Below are positions 33,994-46,004 of a DNA stretch of 64,000 bases, piece after piece. The position numbers and the translations under genes are program-made. The stretch lies in assembly GCA_963580455.1 (NCBI GenBank), contig OY756958.1, positions 8,010,501 to 8,074,500 on the forward strand. The letters are read 5' to 3'. This DNA is from Euonymus europaeus (taxonomy: Eukaryota; Streptophyta; Magnoliopsida; Celastrales; Celastraceae). How positions within the stretch are numbered: position 1 is the stretch's first letter; each line of letters opens with the position of its first letter. A model generated the notes under the pieces. It had not been told where the DNA came from. It made no database searches and saw only the letters and a program-made list of their open reading frames with translations.

Positions 33994-34785
33994 GGGTGGG
34001 GCTAGTCGCATCCCAAAAATACAAAAAAACAACCATCTCTTAGCACTCCATCCGGTCTAATCTCCAACCGGTTTATTACCCACAAATCACACTTCCTTCT
34101 ACAGTTCCCCCCCCTCTCTCTCTCTCTCTCCCACCCCTCCTCTCTCTCTGAGTTTCTAGATCTGGCCACCCTTCATTGACTGCACGAGATCGGACTAGAT
34201 ATCTACCAATGTTAGAATCTGAGTCGTCGTCGGATCGAATTACAGTGTCAAAATCTTTACTTGAATTGTGGGTTAGGATCTTCAGTTGAGGTACAGAAAC
34301 GGAGGCAATCGACAGAGAATGAGATGGACAAACTCCAGATTTTTCTGTTCGTTTTCTCTTGGTTTTATTCCGACTAAAACCTTTCAGTTCTCATCGGTCG
34401 TAGATGGACGATTTCCATATGCCGGCTGGTGATGAATGAGGTCTTGGATCTCTTCGACGAGAGCTCCATTTTGAAAGTAGGTGAAGAGAAGGAGACCGGC
34501 TGAGAAGACAAAGCACCCATTTTTTTGTCATTTTCATCCTTCCAGATCTGTAACTCCACAAAATTGGAGAAGGCATGAGAATGGCTTCCTTGGACTTATC
34601 TCCGTATAGGGTTTCATGAGGAAGACGACGGCTGGTGTGGGGGTGGAGAGGGAGAGAAAGAAAAAGAGAGAAAAGTTGAGGTTTTAGTGGTAATATGTGG
34701 TATTTAGAATCTATATGTTTTTTATTGGGGTTTTGGTAGTAATGGGGTGAGACTGGTAATTGTTGGAGTGTGACTAGCCCCACCC
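33994..34785. mobile_element. hAT-like non-autonomous DNA transposon, 792 bp
   Basis: The ends are GGGTGGGGCTAGTC on the left and its exact complement GACTAGCCCCACCC on the right. A weaker extension continues inward. Flanks read ATTCCCCAG (33985-33993) and ATTCCCAG (34786-34793), an 8-9 bp target duplication with one base of slippage, which suits hAT or Mutator families. There is no transposase frame. The inside includes a (CT)n tract at about 34,107-34,150 and a purine-rich counterpart at about 34,640-34,680. These give internal self-complementarity. Confidence 0.65.
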
Positions 34786-34793
34786 ATTCCCAG

Positions 34794-35821
34794 TGTCTGA
34801 GCTCATATCTCATTTGACAATTAAGGTTGACTTCAATAGAGTCAAAGTCAATGACCAAGCATGAGATCCAAGTCCAGAATAAAGTCGACATCGACAATGT
34901 ACTTCGACTTTGACAGATAGTCTTCTATCAAGTCCTCTATTGTCATTTGCATTGATATTTGTTACATCACATTATTTATAGTCCTCATTGTACCTTGATA
35001 TCTATGCATGCACATCTTCTTCCATTGCTGAACACTAAACATATCCCCGTGAATTTCACCGGACAAACCTACATTCTATAACGGGTGTAGTCCTAAATAT
35101 ATTCTTTTGTACTTTTATGACAGTCTTTCTCTGACGGTCCCCTAAATCATGCTGACAATTTGTAACTGCTTCTTAATGCTAGTTTGACCACAAGATGTAG
35201 AAAAGACCAAGCCTAACACCTGGTGAGGGATCTTCTTCTCTCTTCCTCATCGTTATTCTCTGAAAAAGGCTCAAGAACAAAGCTTCTACCAAAAAAAATC
35301 GAACATTCATCCCATATTCAGTTTAGTTTGACAAACTGCATATTACATAATTTATTGCTTACCTTATCTCAACTATTTTGTTGACTTGATCATTAGAGCT
35401 TATTTGCTAGGCACCACACAGGTGTCAAGCTCTTCGACTCACGATCTACCTTTGATCATAGGTTGATGATGACTACATACATACAAATATTTGATTATAT
35501 ATTTTACACTATACAATATTGCAGATCAAAATTCATTATTGAGTAATTACACATCCACGACCACCTTCTCTCTCCAAATGGACCGAGGACCAAGAGGCTC
35601 CATCTACCCTTACTGCTTATCCAATTTCATCACCAATCCCTTCTCTCTCCATCCAAGTCTCATTCGCTCTTCTAGGCCATCTCGCACCCCAAGTCGAGTC
35701 CTCCAATCCCTTCTCTCTGTCCATCCTCATTTCCTTCATTTTGTGCCCTCTTATCTTTGGAGGAGTAAGCAATTACATGCCCAGTCATCAATGTTGTCAT
35801 CGCTCTATGCTTATATTTGTT
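34794..35821. other. Unassigned segment left of the Ogre fold-back
   Basis: No gene or element ends recognised. Two related CAATCCCTTCTCTCT blocks at about 35,633 and 35,707 indicate a local duplication. The segment ends where the 94-98 bp tandem repeats of D begin. Confidence 0.45.
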
Positions 35822-36135
35822 CAAAACCACTACAAAGTGGATTTTTCATCAATCTCCAAAGTATTTTTTAGCCAAACCGGGAATGACTGTAGTGATCCCG
35901 TGCACCTTTTTTAAATTATCAAAACCACTACTAAGTGGATTTTTCATCAATCTCCAAAGTATTTTCAGCCATGCTAGGAATGGTTGTAGTGATCCTGCAC
36001 ATCTTTTTCAATTCTCAAAACCACTTCAAGTGGATTTTTCATCAATCTTTAAAATATTTTCCGCCAAGCCGAGAATGATTGTAGTGATCCCGTGCACCTT
36101 TTAAATTATCGAAACCACTTCATGTGGATTTTTCA
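35822..36135. repeat. 94-98 bp tandem repeats in the D LTR
   Basis: Three full copies and a partial one, each starting CAAAACCACT..GTGGATTTTTCATC and ending in GTAGTGATCCCGTGCACC. Five inverted copies occur at 48288-48765 in the D-prime LTR. The family LTR therefore contains a minisatellite whose copy number differs between copies. Confidence 0.85.
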
Positions 36136-36440
36136 TTCAAGCATCAATTGCCACAATATTAAAGGGTCAAACCCACTCAATTGAAACATGGACTTTCTAG
36201 AATATATAGAAATTCATTAAAGCAATTGAGACATACAAACTTCTTTCAAAACAAAATTCGAGCCAAATAAAAGAACATTTTCAAGGCAACCGTTTTTCGG
36301 GAGTTAAGGGGTGCCTAACACCTTTCCCATGCTCAATAGACCCCATTACCCATTTCTTTCTCGTGAACCATATTAGGTGTCCAATTGCACCTTAAAAATC
36401 AATTGGTGACAACTTCATTTTTTTCAAGTCGGTTGCTTCA
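36136..36440 (+). repeat. 3' portion of the D LTR
   Basis: Non-coding and ends GGTTGCTTCA at 36440, two bases before the primer site. It shares the GGGGTGCCTAACACC...ACCCATTTCTTTC and CCAATTGCACCT blocks with the solo LTR at 55551-59357, which shows they belong to one family. Confidence 0.75.
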
Positions 36441-36442
36441 GC

Positions 36443-36460
36443 TGGCGACTTCACTGGAGA
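36443..36460 (+). other. Primer-binding site of element D (tRNA-Arg type)
   Basis: TGGCGACTTCACTGGAGA, two bases after the LTR. Ogre elements use a site of this form, complementary to tRNA-Arg. D-prime has the same site with GGGG instead of GGAG. Confidence 0.75.
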
Positions 36461-37257
36461 ACTATGGTTATTAAACCAAAGGGGTCGAGCCTTTTTTCGG
36501 TGTTTCCTTATCTTATTTGTTTGTTGTATAGTTTTTATGTTTCTTTTAAAAAATTTGAAGGATTTAATGCGTTTGTCCATGATTGTAGATATTTAACAGG
36601 TTTCGTGGTTACGTGAAAATTGAATGCTCAAGTAAGGATACGATATAATTTCTCCTCACACACATCACTATTCACATGCACACAAACGACCCACAAAAAC
36701 CTGAGTCCTACTAGTGATTAGTGAGGGTTGATATTTGCTTTTGATGGATTTTGTCCTCACTTAAGCAAGGAAAAACATCCTCCTGGATTGACGTCCCTTC
36801 AAGATATTGGGGGATGGGCTCCACTTCCACATATGGGGTGTGAGCTAACATAATCCAGTAGCCTCTCATGTATTCGCGTTATAGTTGGATATGTCACCTA
36901 TACACACATTAGTTCACCTCTAGATCTGGCTCAAGGCCTTCAGAAGTCTAAGAATTTGACCCTGTTTATGAACAATAGAGAAATTCATCTATCCTTATTT
37001 CCATTTATTTTTTGTTTACATATTTTATGTTCACCTAGAATATTCACACATAAGCATACTGTAGTTAGATACATGTTCATACATTATTTTATACAGTTAT
37101 CATGTACATATTGATCCAGGTTATACTCATGTATTTGTTAGCATACATGTTAATTGTTTGTACATATATTTTTGTACTATACTTCTTGACATTATGTACA
37201 TACTCATTTTTCATATGCCCATACATTCACTAGGCACACTCTTTGCAATTCGACAAG
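36461..37257 (+). other. Leader of element D
   Basis: About 800 non-coding bases between primer site and gag ATG. It is matched inverted at 44,203-45,005. No open frame or RNA gene seen. Confidence 0.55.
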
Positions 37258-39370
37258 ATGATGTTTACAGAAACAGTGATAGGGACGAGCTGTATGGAGC
37301 GAGACCATCCATGAGAGGTTAGGGAAGCATTGGAAAGATTGCAAGTAGAGCTTGGGGACAGCTTGAAAGATGATTTGTCACTAGGGGTTGATCAAAAAAC
37401 AAAATTTCAAGAGCAAGCACCACCAGGGTTGGCACAGTTTTGGGAGAAACAAAGCATTGAAGCACGTAAGAGCTTCGGGAAGATCCTGGGCACATCGGGC
37501 ATTTGCTAACCATCAGGATACCTATAACCCTTCTCCAAGCTGCTACACATTATTGGGACCCAGCATATCGATGTTACACTTTTAACTCTACAGATATGTC
37601 TCCCTTGGTGGATGAATATGGTCAACTTTTGGGGTATGACTCACATGTCAACAAAGTCTACAACCCAGGAGAAGTTAAAGATGGCAGGAACATCGTTCAC
37701 AAACTTTTGAAGATAGATCAGACCAAGACTCCAAGAAAGGATAAAGACACTATCTGGGTGTTTCCTATAGATAAATTGATGAGTTTTGCTCAAGAAAGGT
37801 TCGAGACTCTAGAGGGACAAATGGCTTTTGCTCTGGCCGTATATAGAGCGGTGTTGTTTCCGTGTGCAGGTGGATATGTGGAGAAGAATGTGATCAAGCT
37901 GGTTCACCTTATCACGTATGGCACTAATCTGATACCATCAATCATATGCGATACGATTCGGTCTCTCAATCATTGCCACATTCAAGGAGAGGGCAGTTTT
38001 AGAGGATGCTCACAATTACTCGGACTCTGGTTGGTGAGTCATTTGAAATATCCAAAAAAGATTGGGGCTCCAATTGTTATGTTTGAAGATCATACTCGTC
38101 CGTTCAGTTATGTTTGAAGATCATACTCGTCCGTTCAGAGATCTAGTTCAGAATTTCAAAGCAGCAAAGATGCAGTCCAAGGTGCCGACAGTTGATGTGT
38201 GGAGACGCTTTCTGGAGGAATTAAAGCCAAAACTTACTTCTGATAGAGCAATATGGTACAAGCCAAAGGAGTTACTCTACAAGTGTGGGGAATATAATTG
38301 GTTACCCTTGGTGGGACCTTGGGGTGGCACTAGTCAAGCACTGGCAATGTTCCTTCGTCAAGAGGGGTGCAATCTATGTGTGCTTGTTACACATGGCCTA
38401 GTGGAGTTCAACTTCTCACATGAAGATGAGAAGGGGAAAGGGTTATCTCAGCAAGCGATAGATGCGTGGAAAAGGACTCATGTGAGAATGTGGGGAAAAC
38501 TCACTGTAGACACCAAAGGAAAGGATCGATATGTTTATTGGCTCCAAGAAAGGAAAAAGACAATAACATAGCCTAGCAGTGTCATTACTCAAAAGAAGAA
38601 GATGTCTTATGGGAAAGAAAGTTGGATTTTGGAGGTGTTGTCGGATAGGGATGAAGAAGGAGTTGATGCCCCAATCGAAATGGTAGTAATTCATAACTCG
38701 TGGAAGCAGAAATTCCAAAAAAGCGAAAGTAAATGTAGAGGGCTGAAAAGGAAGATTTTAGAAGAAAGAGAAATGGAGAAAAAGAAATTGGATGCATTAG
38801 AGAAGCAATTCATGAAGCTGCAAGAAGAAAGAGATAGAATGATGATGAGCCAAGTGGAAGAAGAAAGGACAAGGATGCAAGTAGAATCTTAGGAATTACG
38901 CGGGAAAGTTGAAGAGCTAAATATGGAGCTCATTTCATGGAAAAAAGATGTTTATCAGTTACAACTACAAATGCATCGAGATAGGAGAGAAAAAAGGAGG
39001 CTGAAGCTGAGAGAGATAGATCGATTGAGCAAATAAAAGCGGTATGGGGAAAGAACCAGCAACAGGTGGATGAGATTGAAGTTTTAAATGGGCATAGTAA
39101 TGATTTCCATGCAATGCTAGAGGAAAGCCAACTACAACAAAAAAAAAAAAATTCAGAGTGCGGCTAATGATGAGTTACTATATATCTTTGTCTGAATGGG
39201 CTGGGAGCTATGAAGGGCATTTGAGAAAGTTGGACTCAAATCCTACACTGGAAATGGCAGAGCTATTAGAGATCAGGGCGTTCTTGAGAGATCTAAGGGG
39301 AAATCTACAGGAGCTTCAGAGGAGATTGAATATAGTTTTGGTTGGAGTCCCAATTGTTCAAGTGGAATAA
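37258..39370 (+). pseudogene. Element D gag (DUF7745-type domain plus coiled coil), broken
   Basis: It starts ATGATGTTTACAG (MMFTETVIGTSCME). A TGA replaces Trp at about 37,313, and other stops and a 25-bp duplication near 38,080-38,110 break the frame. Recognisable parts are ATHYWDPAYRCYTFNSTDMS, VDEYGQLLGYDS, HTRPFRDL and WLPLVGPWGGTSQA. These are typical of the globular gag region of Tat/Ogre elements, related to the plant-mobile-like domain. From about 38,700 comes a Lys/Glu/Arg-rich coiled coil (LKRKILEEREMEKKKLDALE). The last piece ends at a TAA after GVPIVQVE at 39370. D-prime carries the same frame on the other strand with different lesions. Confidence 0.75.
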
Positions 39371-39536
39371 ATTTACTTTTCTGTATGCAGTGTTTGGAAT
39401 AAAAGGAATAAAATAAGAATGTTAGGTTTTCAATCATCTTGTCAAATTGCAAAGATATTTAGAGAGCACATAAATCCACAATCATGAATCTACACAAATA
39501 ATAAAAAAAATGTAACTAAATTGGATTCTTTGAAAG
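39371..39536 (+). other. Spacer between the two D frames
   Basis: 166 non-coding AT-rich bases, also present in D-prime (about 41,985-42,151). The second frame has no ATG at its start; it reads GTG at the point where similarity to the protein begins. Ogre elements are known to contain an intron, so this may be a splice-dependent junction (inference). Confidence 0.4.
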
Positions 39537-41694
39537 GTGACAGATAAAAAAGGAACCGCACCGATTCATTCGCATCATAGCCATCCTCACCGCACGAGGT
39601 TTCAATTATGGATTGCTAAAGCCATGGAAAATGAGCAACAAACGGAGTTGGCGCAAAAGTAGAGTCAAGAAATAGCAAATTTAAAGAAGCAGATGGCTCT
39701 GCTGATCAGCCAAATATCACAATTAACGAAAACAAAAGCGGTGATGGAGGAATCCCTGCTTAAAGAGGACCCCAAATACCTCCCTTATGACCATACATCA
39801 ATGAATTTCTCAGGGGAGGCACCGACAGTGAGCGTTGGAATAATGATGAGTTCAGTTGGGTCTAAAAAAGAGGTTGCTGGAATAAGGATGCATTTGAGTG
39901 TGGTGCTAAATGCTCTAGAGAAAGAGGGACTCATCAAGAGAGAGGAGCTGGACCCAAAGATAAGATATGATGGTTATGATGAGTCCAAGACTTGTGAATT
40001 CCATCAAGCGGTGAGAGCACACTCCTTGGATGATTGTTTTCAGTTTCAGAGTAGGGTACAATATTTGATCGACACTAAAAGAATACAATTTGATGAGAAG
40101 AAGAATGGTCCAGAAACAATCAATGTCATTGGAAAAGAGCTTAGTAAGGGACCGAGACCTGGTGGCCGCAAGAAGCCGATTGTGGTGAAGTACTTTTTAG
40201 ATCATACACCAATTATCCCTCCAAAACCAGTGTACTCGAGTGATAAGGCTGTCCCATGGACATATGAGAAAAATGACTTTGAGGGTGGCGTAGATAACAT
40301 TTCAGGTGTTAGTGGGATGACACGTAGTGGACGTGTTTATTCTCCTGAAGAAGTAAACATCAGCCTAAGGTTGAAGACAGAGGCTGAAAAGAAGAATAAA
40401 GGAAAAGAAGTAGCAGGCATGAGGGGAAGTGGAAATGAAATGAGAGAGGACTTGATTGAGAATGAGAGAATGAAGAGATCAGTAACTGAAGGGGAAATTC
40501 AGGAGTTTTTGAAGATTGTTCGTCAGAGCGAATATATGATTGTAGACCAATTGAAGAAAAACCCAGTAAAGATTTCTATATTGGATTTGATTATGAGCTC
40601 AGAGACGCATTGAAAAGTGCTACTGAGAATGCTGAATCAAGCCTACGTGCCGGAGAAGATCACAATAGACTCTTTTGATGTAATTATGGGAAATATTTTC
40701 GCCACTCACTTGCTGTCATTTATTGAGGAGGAGATCCCAGATGAAGGAAAAAGGCACAATAAAGCGCTGCACATTTCAGCTATGTGTAAAGGATTTGAAA
40801 TGGCCAGCATCTTGATTCATAATGGGTCATTGTTAAACATATTGCCAAAGGAAACTTTTGATCGTCTCCCAATTGACAGATCCTATCTGAAGCAAGTGCT
40901 TGTAGTGGCTAAAGCACTTGATAGAACTAAGAAGGAGATAATGGGTGAGATTGAGGTTCCATGGGAGATTGGGAATGTAACCTTCAACATTTCTTTCATG
41001 ATGATGGACATTTCACCCACTTACAGCTGTTTATTGGGTAGACCATGGATCCATACTGCTGGCGCCGTCCCATCATCATTACATCAAAGCCTCGAGTTTG
41101 CTCACGGAGGAAGGGTGTACATTATCAAAGGATAGACCGAATGGATGGTGGCTATTGTTTCCAATTCCCTCCATATCGATGCTCTTCTGCAAGGGATTGA
41201 AAGCACATTTCAATCTTTCGAAATTGCCACCACTAGCTTTGTGAAAGAAGAGCAATCTCTAGTAGAACCTCAATTGTCAAAGGTTGCCAAATTCATTGGT
41301 AGGGTGATTTTGAGGATGGGTTTTCAACCAGGAGGAGGTCTTGGTAGAAAGGGACAAGGGATAAAAAGGCCTGTAGAGATACTAAAACACGCCGAGTCTT
41401 GGGGGCTTGGGTATAAGCCAAGCATGGTTGACAAGATACAGGCACGTGCGGAGAAACAGGCAAAACGAATTGCTCGACTTGAGGGAAGAGGGTCATACAT
41501 TTAGAGGAAGTCGATTCTTTGGCTCTATGACAGCTTTGTGTTTAGAGATTTTCTGGAAGAGATCAGTCTACCCAAAACTGGAGCAATTTTTGGGAAATTG
41601 CCTTTGATTTTATCTGTTGACAAAGTAGAAGTTGATCAGGCTGCAATTACTTTTGGGAAGCTTTGTGAGAAGTTTAAGGAAATCCAACGCTCAC
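39537..41694 (+). pseudogene. Element D protease and G-patch region, catalytic Asp replaced
   Basis: One frame stays readable for over 2 kb with only isolated stops at about 39,660 (TAG where D-prime has Gln), 40,611, 41,133 and 41,502. It begins DKKGTAPIHSHHSHPRRTRF, passes CEFHQAVRAHSLDDCFQF and reaches the aspartic protease. There the active-site loop reads LIHNGSLLNILPK: His stands where Asp is expected (codon 40818-40820). CLLGRPWIHTAGAVPSSLHQ follows. About 41,290-41,420 encodes MGFQPGGGLGRKGQG...WGLGYKP, a G-patch segment typical of this branch. The frame runs into the inverted partner before any RT. The protease is dead. Confidence 0.78.
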
Positions 41695-41984
41695 TGTCGG
41701 CGCCTCCCCTGAGAAATTCATTGATGTATGGTCATAAGGGAGGTATTTGGGGTCCTATTTAAGCGGGGATTCCTCCACCACCGCTTTTGTTTTCGTAATT
41801 GTGATATTTGGTTGATCATCAGAGCCATATGCTCCTTCAAATCTGCTATTTCTTGACTTTGCTTTTGCACAAACTCTTTTTGTTGCTCATTTTCCATGGC
41901 TTTGGCAATCCGCAATTGAAACCTTGTGCGGCGAGGATGGCTATGATGCGAATGAATCGGTGCGGTTCCTTTTTTATCTGCCAC
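41683..41984 (-). pseudogene. Element D-prime second frame, N-terminal part
   Basis: Minus strand: DKKGTAPIHSHHSHPRRTRF, EIADLKEHMALMINQISQ, then a frameshift relative to D and the shared end SGEAPTVSVG. It is truncated by the fold-back junction. Confidence 0.7.
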
Positions 41985-42151
41985 CTTTCAGAGAATCCAA
42001 TTTAGTTACATGTTTTTTTAATTATTTGTGTAGATGCATGATTGTGGATTTATGTGCTCCCTAAATATCTTTGCAATTTGACAAGATGATTGAAAACATA
42101 ACATTCTTCTTTTATTCATTTTATTCCAAACATTGCATACAGAAAGTAAAT

Positions 42152-44202
42152 TTATTCTACTTGAACAACTGGGACCCCAACCAAAACTACATTCAATCTC
42201 CTCTGAAGCTCCTGTAGATCTCCCTTTAAATCTCTCAAGAATGCCCAGATCTCTAATAGCTCTGTCATTTCCAGTGTAGGATTTGAGTCCAACTTTCTCA
42301 AACGCCCTTCATAGCTCCTAACCCATTTCGACAAAGACATCAAATGACTCATCATTAGCCGCACTTTGAATTTTGTATTTTTTGTTCTAGTTAGCTTTCC
42401 TCTAGCATTGCATGCAAATCATTACTATGCCCATTTAAAACTTCAATCTCATCCACTTGTTGCTGGTTCTTTCCCCATACCGCTTTTATTTGCTCAATCG
42501 ATCTATCTCTCTCAACTTCAGCCTTCTTTTTTCTCTCCTGTCTCGATGCATTTGTAGTTGTAACTGATAAACATCTTCTTTTCATGAAATGAGCTCCACA
42601 TTTAGCTCTTGAACTTGCCCGAGGAATTCCTGAGATTCTACTTGCATCCTTGTCCTTTCTTCTTTCACTTGGTTCATCATCATTCTATCTCTTTCTTCTA
42701 GCAGCTTCGTGAATTGCTTCTCTAGTGCATCCAATTTCTTTTTCTCCATTTCTCTTTCTTCTAAAATCTTCCTTTTCAGCCCTCTACATTTACTTTCGCT
42801 TTTTTGGAATTTTTGCTTCCACGAATTCTGAATTGCTACCATTTTGATTGGGGGATCAACTCCTTCATCCCTGTTCGACAACACCTCCAGAGTCGGACTT
42901 TCTTTCCCATAAGACATCTTCTTCTTTTGAGTAATGAGACTGCTAGGCTGTGTTATTGTCTTTTTCCTTTCTTGGAGCCAATGAACATATCGATCCTTTC
43001 CTTTGGTGTCTACGGTGAGTTTTCCCCGCATCATCACATGAGTCATTTTCCATGCATCTAACGCTTGCCGAGATAACCCTTTCCCCCTCTCATCTTCATG
43101 TGACAAGTTGAACTCCACTAGGCCATGTGTAAAAGGCAAGCATAGATTGCACCCCTCTTGACGAAGGAACATTGTCGGTGCTTGACTAGTGCCGCACTAA
43201 GGTCCCACCAAGGGTAGCCAATTATATTCCCCATATTGCTCTATCAAAAGTAAGTTCTGGATTTAATTCCTCTAGGAAGCGTCTCCACACATCAACTGTT
43301 GGCACCTTGGACTGCATCTTTGTTGCTTTGAAATTCTGAATCGGATCTTTGAACGGACGAGTATGATCTTCAAACATAACAATTGGAGCTCCAATCTTTT
43401 TTGGATATTTCAAATGACTCACCAACCAGAGTCTTGAGTAATTGTGAGCATCCTCTAAAATTGCCCTCTCCTTGAATGCGGCAATGATTGAGAGACCGAA
43501 TCGTCTCGCATATGATTGATGGTATCGGATTAGTGCCATACTTGACAAGGTGAATTAGCTTGATCACATTCTTCTCCACATATCGACTTGCACACGGAAA
43601 CAACACCACTCCATATACGACCAGAGCAAAAGCCATCTGACCCTTTTGGAGTCTCGAACCTTCCTTGAGCAAAACTCATTAATTTATCTTTAGGAAACAC
43701 CCAGATAGTGCCTTTATCCTTTCCTGGAGTCTTGGTCTGATCTATCTTCAAAAGCTTGTGAACGATCTTCCTGCCATCTGTAACTTCTCCTAGGTTGTAG
43801 ACTTTGTTGACATGTGGGTCATACCCCAAAGGTTGACCATATTCTTCCACCAAGGGAGACATATCTGTAGAGTTAAAAAGTGTAACATCGATATGCTGGG
43901 ACCCAATAATGTGTAGCAGCTTGGAGAAGAGTTATAGGTACCTTGATGGTTAGCAAATGCTCGATGTGCCCTTAGATCTTCCTGAAACTCTTACGTGCTT
44001 CAATGCTTTGTTTCTCCCAAAACTGTGCCAACCCTGGTGGCGCTTGCTCTTGAAATTGCGCTTTTCGAACAACCTCTAGTGGCAAATCATCTTTCAAGCT
44101 GTCCCCAAGCTCTACTTGCAATCTTTCCAATGCTTCCTTAACCTTCCACGGATGGTCTTGCTCCATACAGCTCGTCCCTATCACTGTTTCTGTAAACATC
44201 AT
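42152..44202 (-). pseudogene. Element D-prime gag, broken
   Basis: The minus-strand ATG at 44202 gives MMFTETVIGTSCMEQDHPWK. It keeps the Trp that D has lost, and continues LPLEVVRKAQFQEQAPPGLA. Stops and shifts at about 43,972, 43,530-43,670 and 43,220 break it. The domain order is as in D: MSPLVEEYGQPLGYDPHVNK, HTRPFKDPIQNF, then EERKKTITQ and the coiled coil to about 42,590, ending GVPVVQVE at 42152. Since D and D-prime carry different lesions, both decayed after they separated. Confidence 0.75.
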
Positions 44203-45005
44203 CTTGTCAAATTGCAGCGAGTGTGCCTAGTGAATGTATGGGTGTATGAAAAATGAGTATGTACATAATGTCAAGAAGTATAGTACACAATATATATACA
44301 AACAATTAACACGTATGCTAACAAATACATGAGTATAACCTAGATCAATATGTACATGATAACTGTATAAAATAATGTATGAACATGTATCTAACTACTA
44401 TATGCTTATGTGTGAATATTATGGGTGAACGTAAAATATGTAAACAAAAAATAAATGGAGATAAGGATAGATGAATTTGTCCATTGTTCCTAAACAGGGT
44501 CAAATTCTTATAGACTTCTGAAGGCCTTGAGCCAGATCTAAAGGTGAACTAATGCGTGTATAGGTGGCATATCCAACTATAACGCGAATACACGAGAGGC
44601 TACTGGATTAGGTTAGCTCACACCCCATATCTGAAAGTGGAGCCCATCCCTCAATATCTTGAAGGCACGTCAATCCAGGAGGATGTTTTTTCTTGCTTAC
44701 GTGAGGACAAAATACATTAAAAGCAAAGATCAACCCTCACTAATCACTAGTAGGACCCGGGTTTTTGTGGGTCATTTGTGTGAATGTGAATAGTGATGCG
44801 TGTGTGGAGAAATCATACCGTATCCTTACTTGAGCATTCAATTTTCACATAACCACGAAACCTGTTAAATATCTACAATCATGGACAAACGCATTAAATC
44901 CTTCAAAATTTTTAAAAGAAACATAAAAACTATACAACAAACAAATAAGCCAAGCTAAAGAAACACCGAAAAAAGGCTCGACCCCTTTGGTATAATAACC
45001 ATAGT

Positions 45006-45023
45006 TCCCCAGTGAAGTCGCCA
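45006..45023 (-). other. Primer-binding site of element D-prime
   Basis: Minus strand TGGCGACTTCACTGGGGA, two bases after the LTR end GGTTGCTTCA. tRNA-Arg type. Confidence 0.75.
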
Positions 45024-46004
45024 GCTGAAGCAACCGACTTGAAAAATGAAATCGCCACCAATTGATTTTTTAGGTGCAATTGGACACCTAATATGGTGCA
45101 CGAGAAAGAAATGGGTAAGGGGGTCTATTGAGCATGGGGAAGGTGTTAGGCACCCCACAACTCCCAAAAAATGGTTGCCTTGAAAATGTTCTCTTATTTG
45201 GCTCGAATTTTGTTTTGAAAGAAGTTTGTATGTCTCAATTGCTTTCATGAATTTCTATATATGCTAGAAAGTCCATGTTTCAATTGAGTGGGTTTGACCC
45301 ATTAATATTGTGACAATTGATGCTTGGATGAAAAATCCACATGAAGTGGTTTCGATAATTTAAAAGGTGCATGTATTCTGTAATAACCCGAACCTTTAGA
45401 TACCTGTTGTAGTTATGATAGGTGATGTCATAATGATTATTATTATTATAAGTTGTCAGACTTGGAATTAGAATAAAATTATTGTGAAAATTTAGAAGTT
45501 AAAGTAGAATAGGATTTAATTAAATTAATTTGTTTGTAAGCTCTAAAAGGAGATAGGGGTTTCAGGTAATTGTAAACAAGAGGGCATGGGCAAAATAGTA
45601 ATTGAATAAGTAAAAGATTTAAATATATATATATAGTATTTGGCACGCAAATCGAGGGAAACATGGCTGAACCCTAGTTAGGCGGTAACGGAAGGAGGTT
45701 AGCCGTTTTCGGCAACGGTCGTTGACGAGGAAGACACCGCAAGGAAGAGCTCGATGAGGGGAGTTGATAGAAATCAATTTCGGATGGAAAGGAGGCAATC
45801 TTGGCCACCAATCATGGAGGAGAAGCCATCGGCTTCGAAGCTGGATTCTGGAAAGATCTTTCCCCGTTTCAGGTAACGTACAACGGCGCGACGTCGCCCC
45901 TATCGTGCTCTACTGATCCATGCCAGCGGTGCTCGCCACCGTGCCCTCGGCCGGTGGTGATCCGTGAATGCTAGGAACCGAGTCTGTTAGACCCGCGAAC
46001 AAGA

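Larger units (their letters stand above)
35822..41694 (+). mobile_element. Element D: 5' half of a Tat/Ogre-type Ty3/gypsy element
   Basis: From left: the inner part of an LTR with tandem repeats (35822-36440), a tRNA-Arg-type primer site, a 0.8 kb leader, a long gag, then a second frame with protease and G-patch. It stops at about 41,694, where the inverted partner D-prime begins. RT, RNase H, integrase and the 3' LTR are absent. LTR and protein features match the Tat/Ogre branch: LTR end GGTTGCTTCA, primer site TGGCGACTTCACTGG, and a large gag with a domain I know as DUF7745. Left arm 35,822-39,840 is repeated inverted at 41,683-45,378 plus 48,288-48,765. Confidence 0.82.

Noticed and set aside
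35822..36135. Regularly repeated units as a possible CRISPR-like array
   Set aside because: Whole 94-98 bp units repeat head to tail without distinct spacers, inside a plant LTR. This is a minisatellite.
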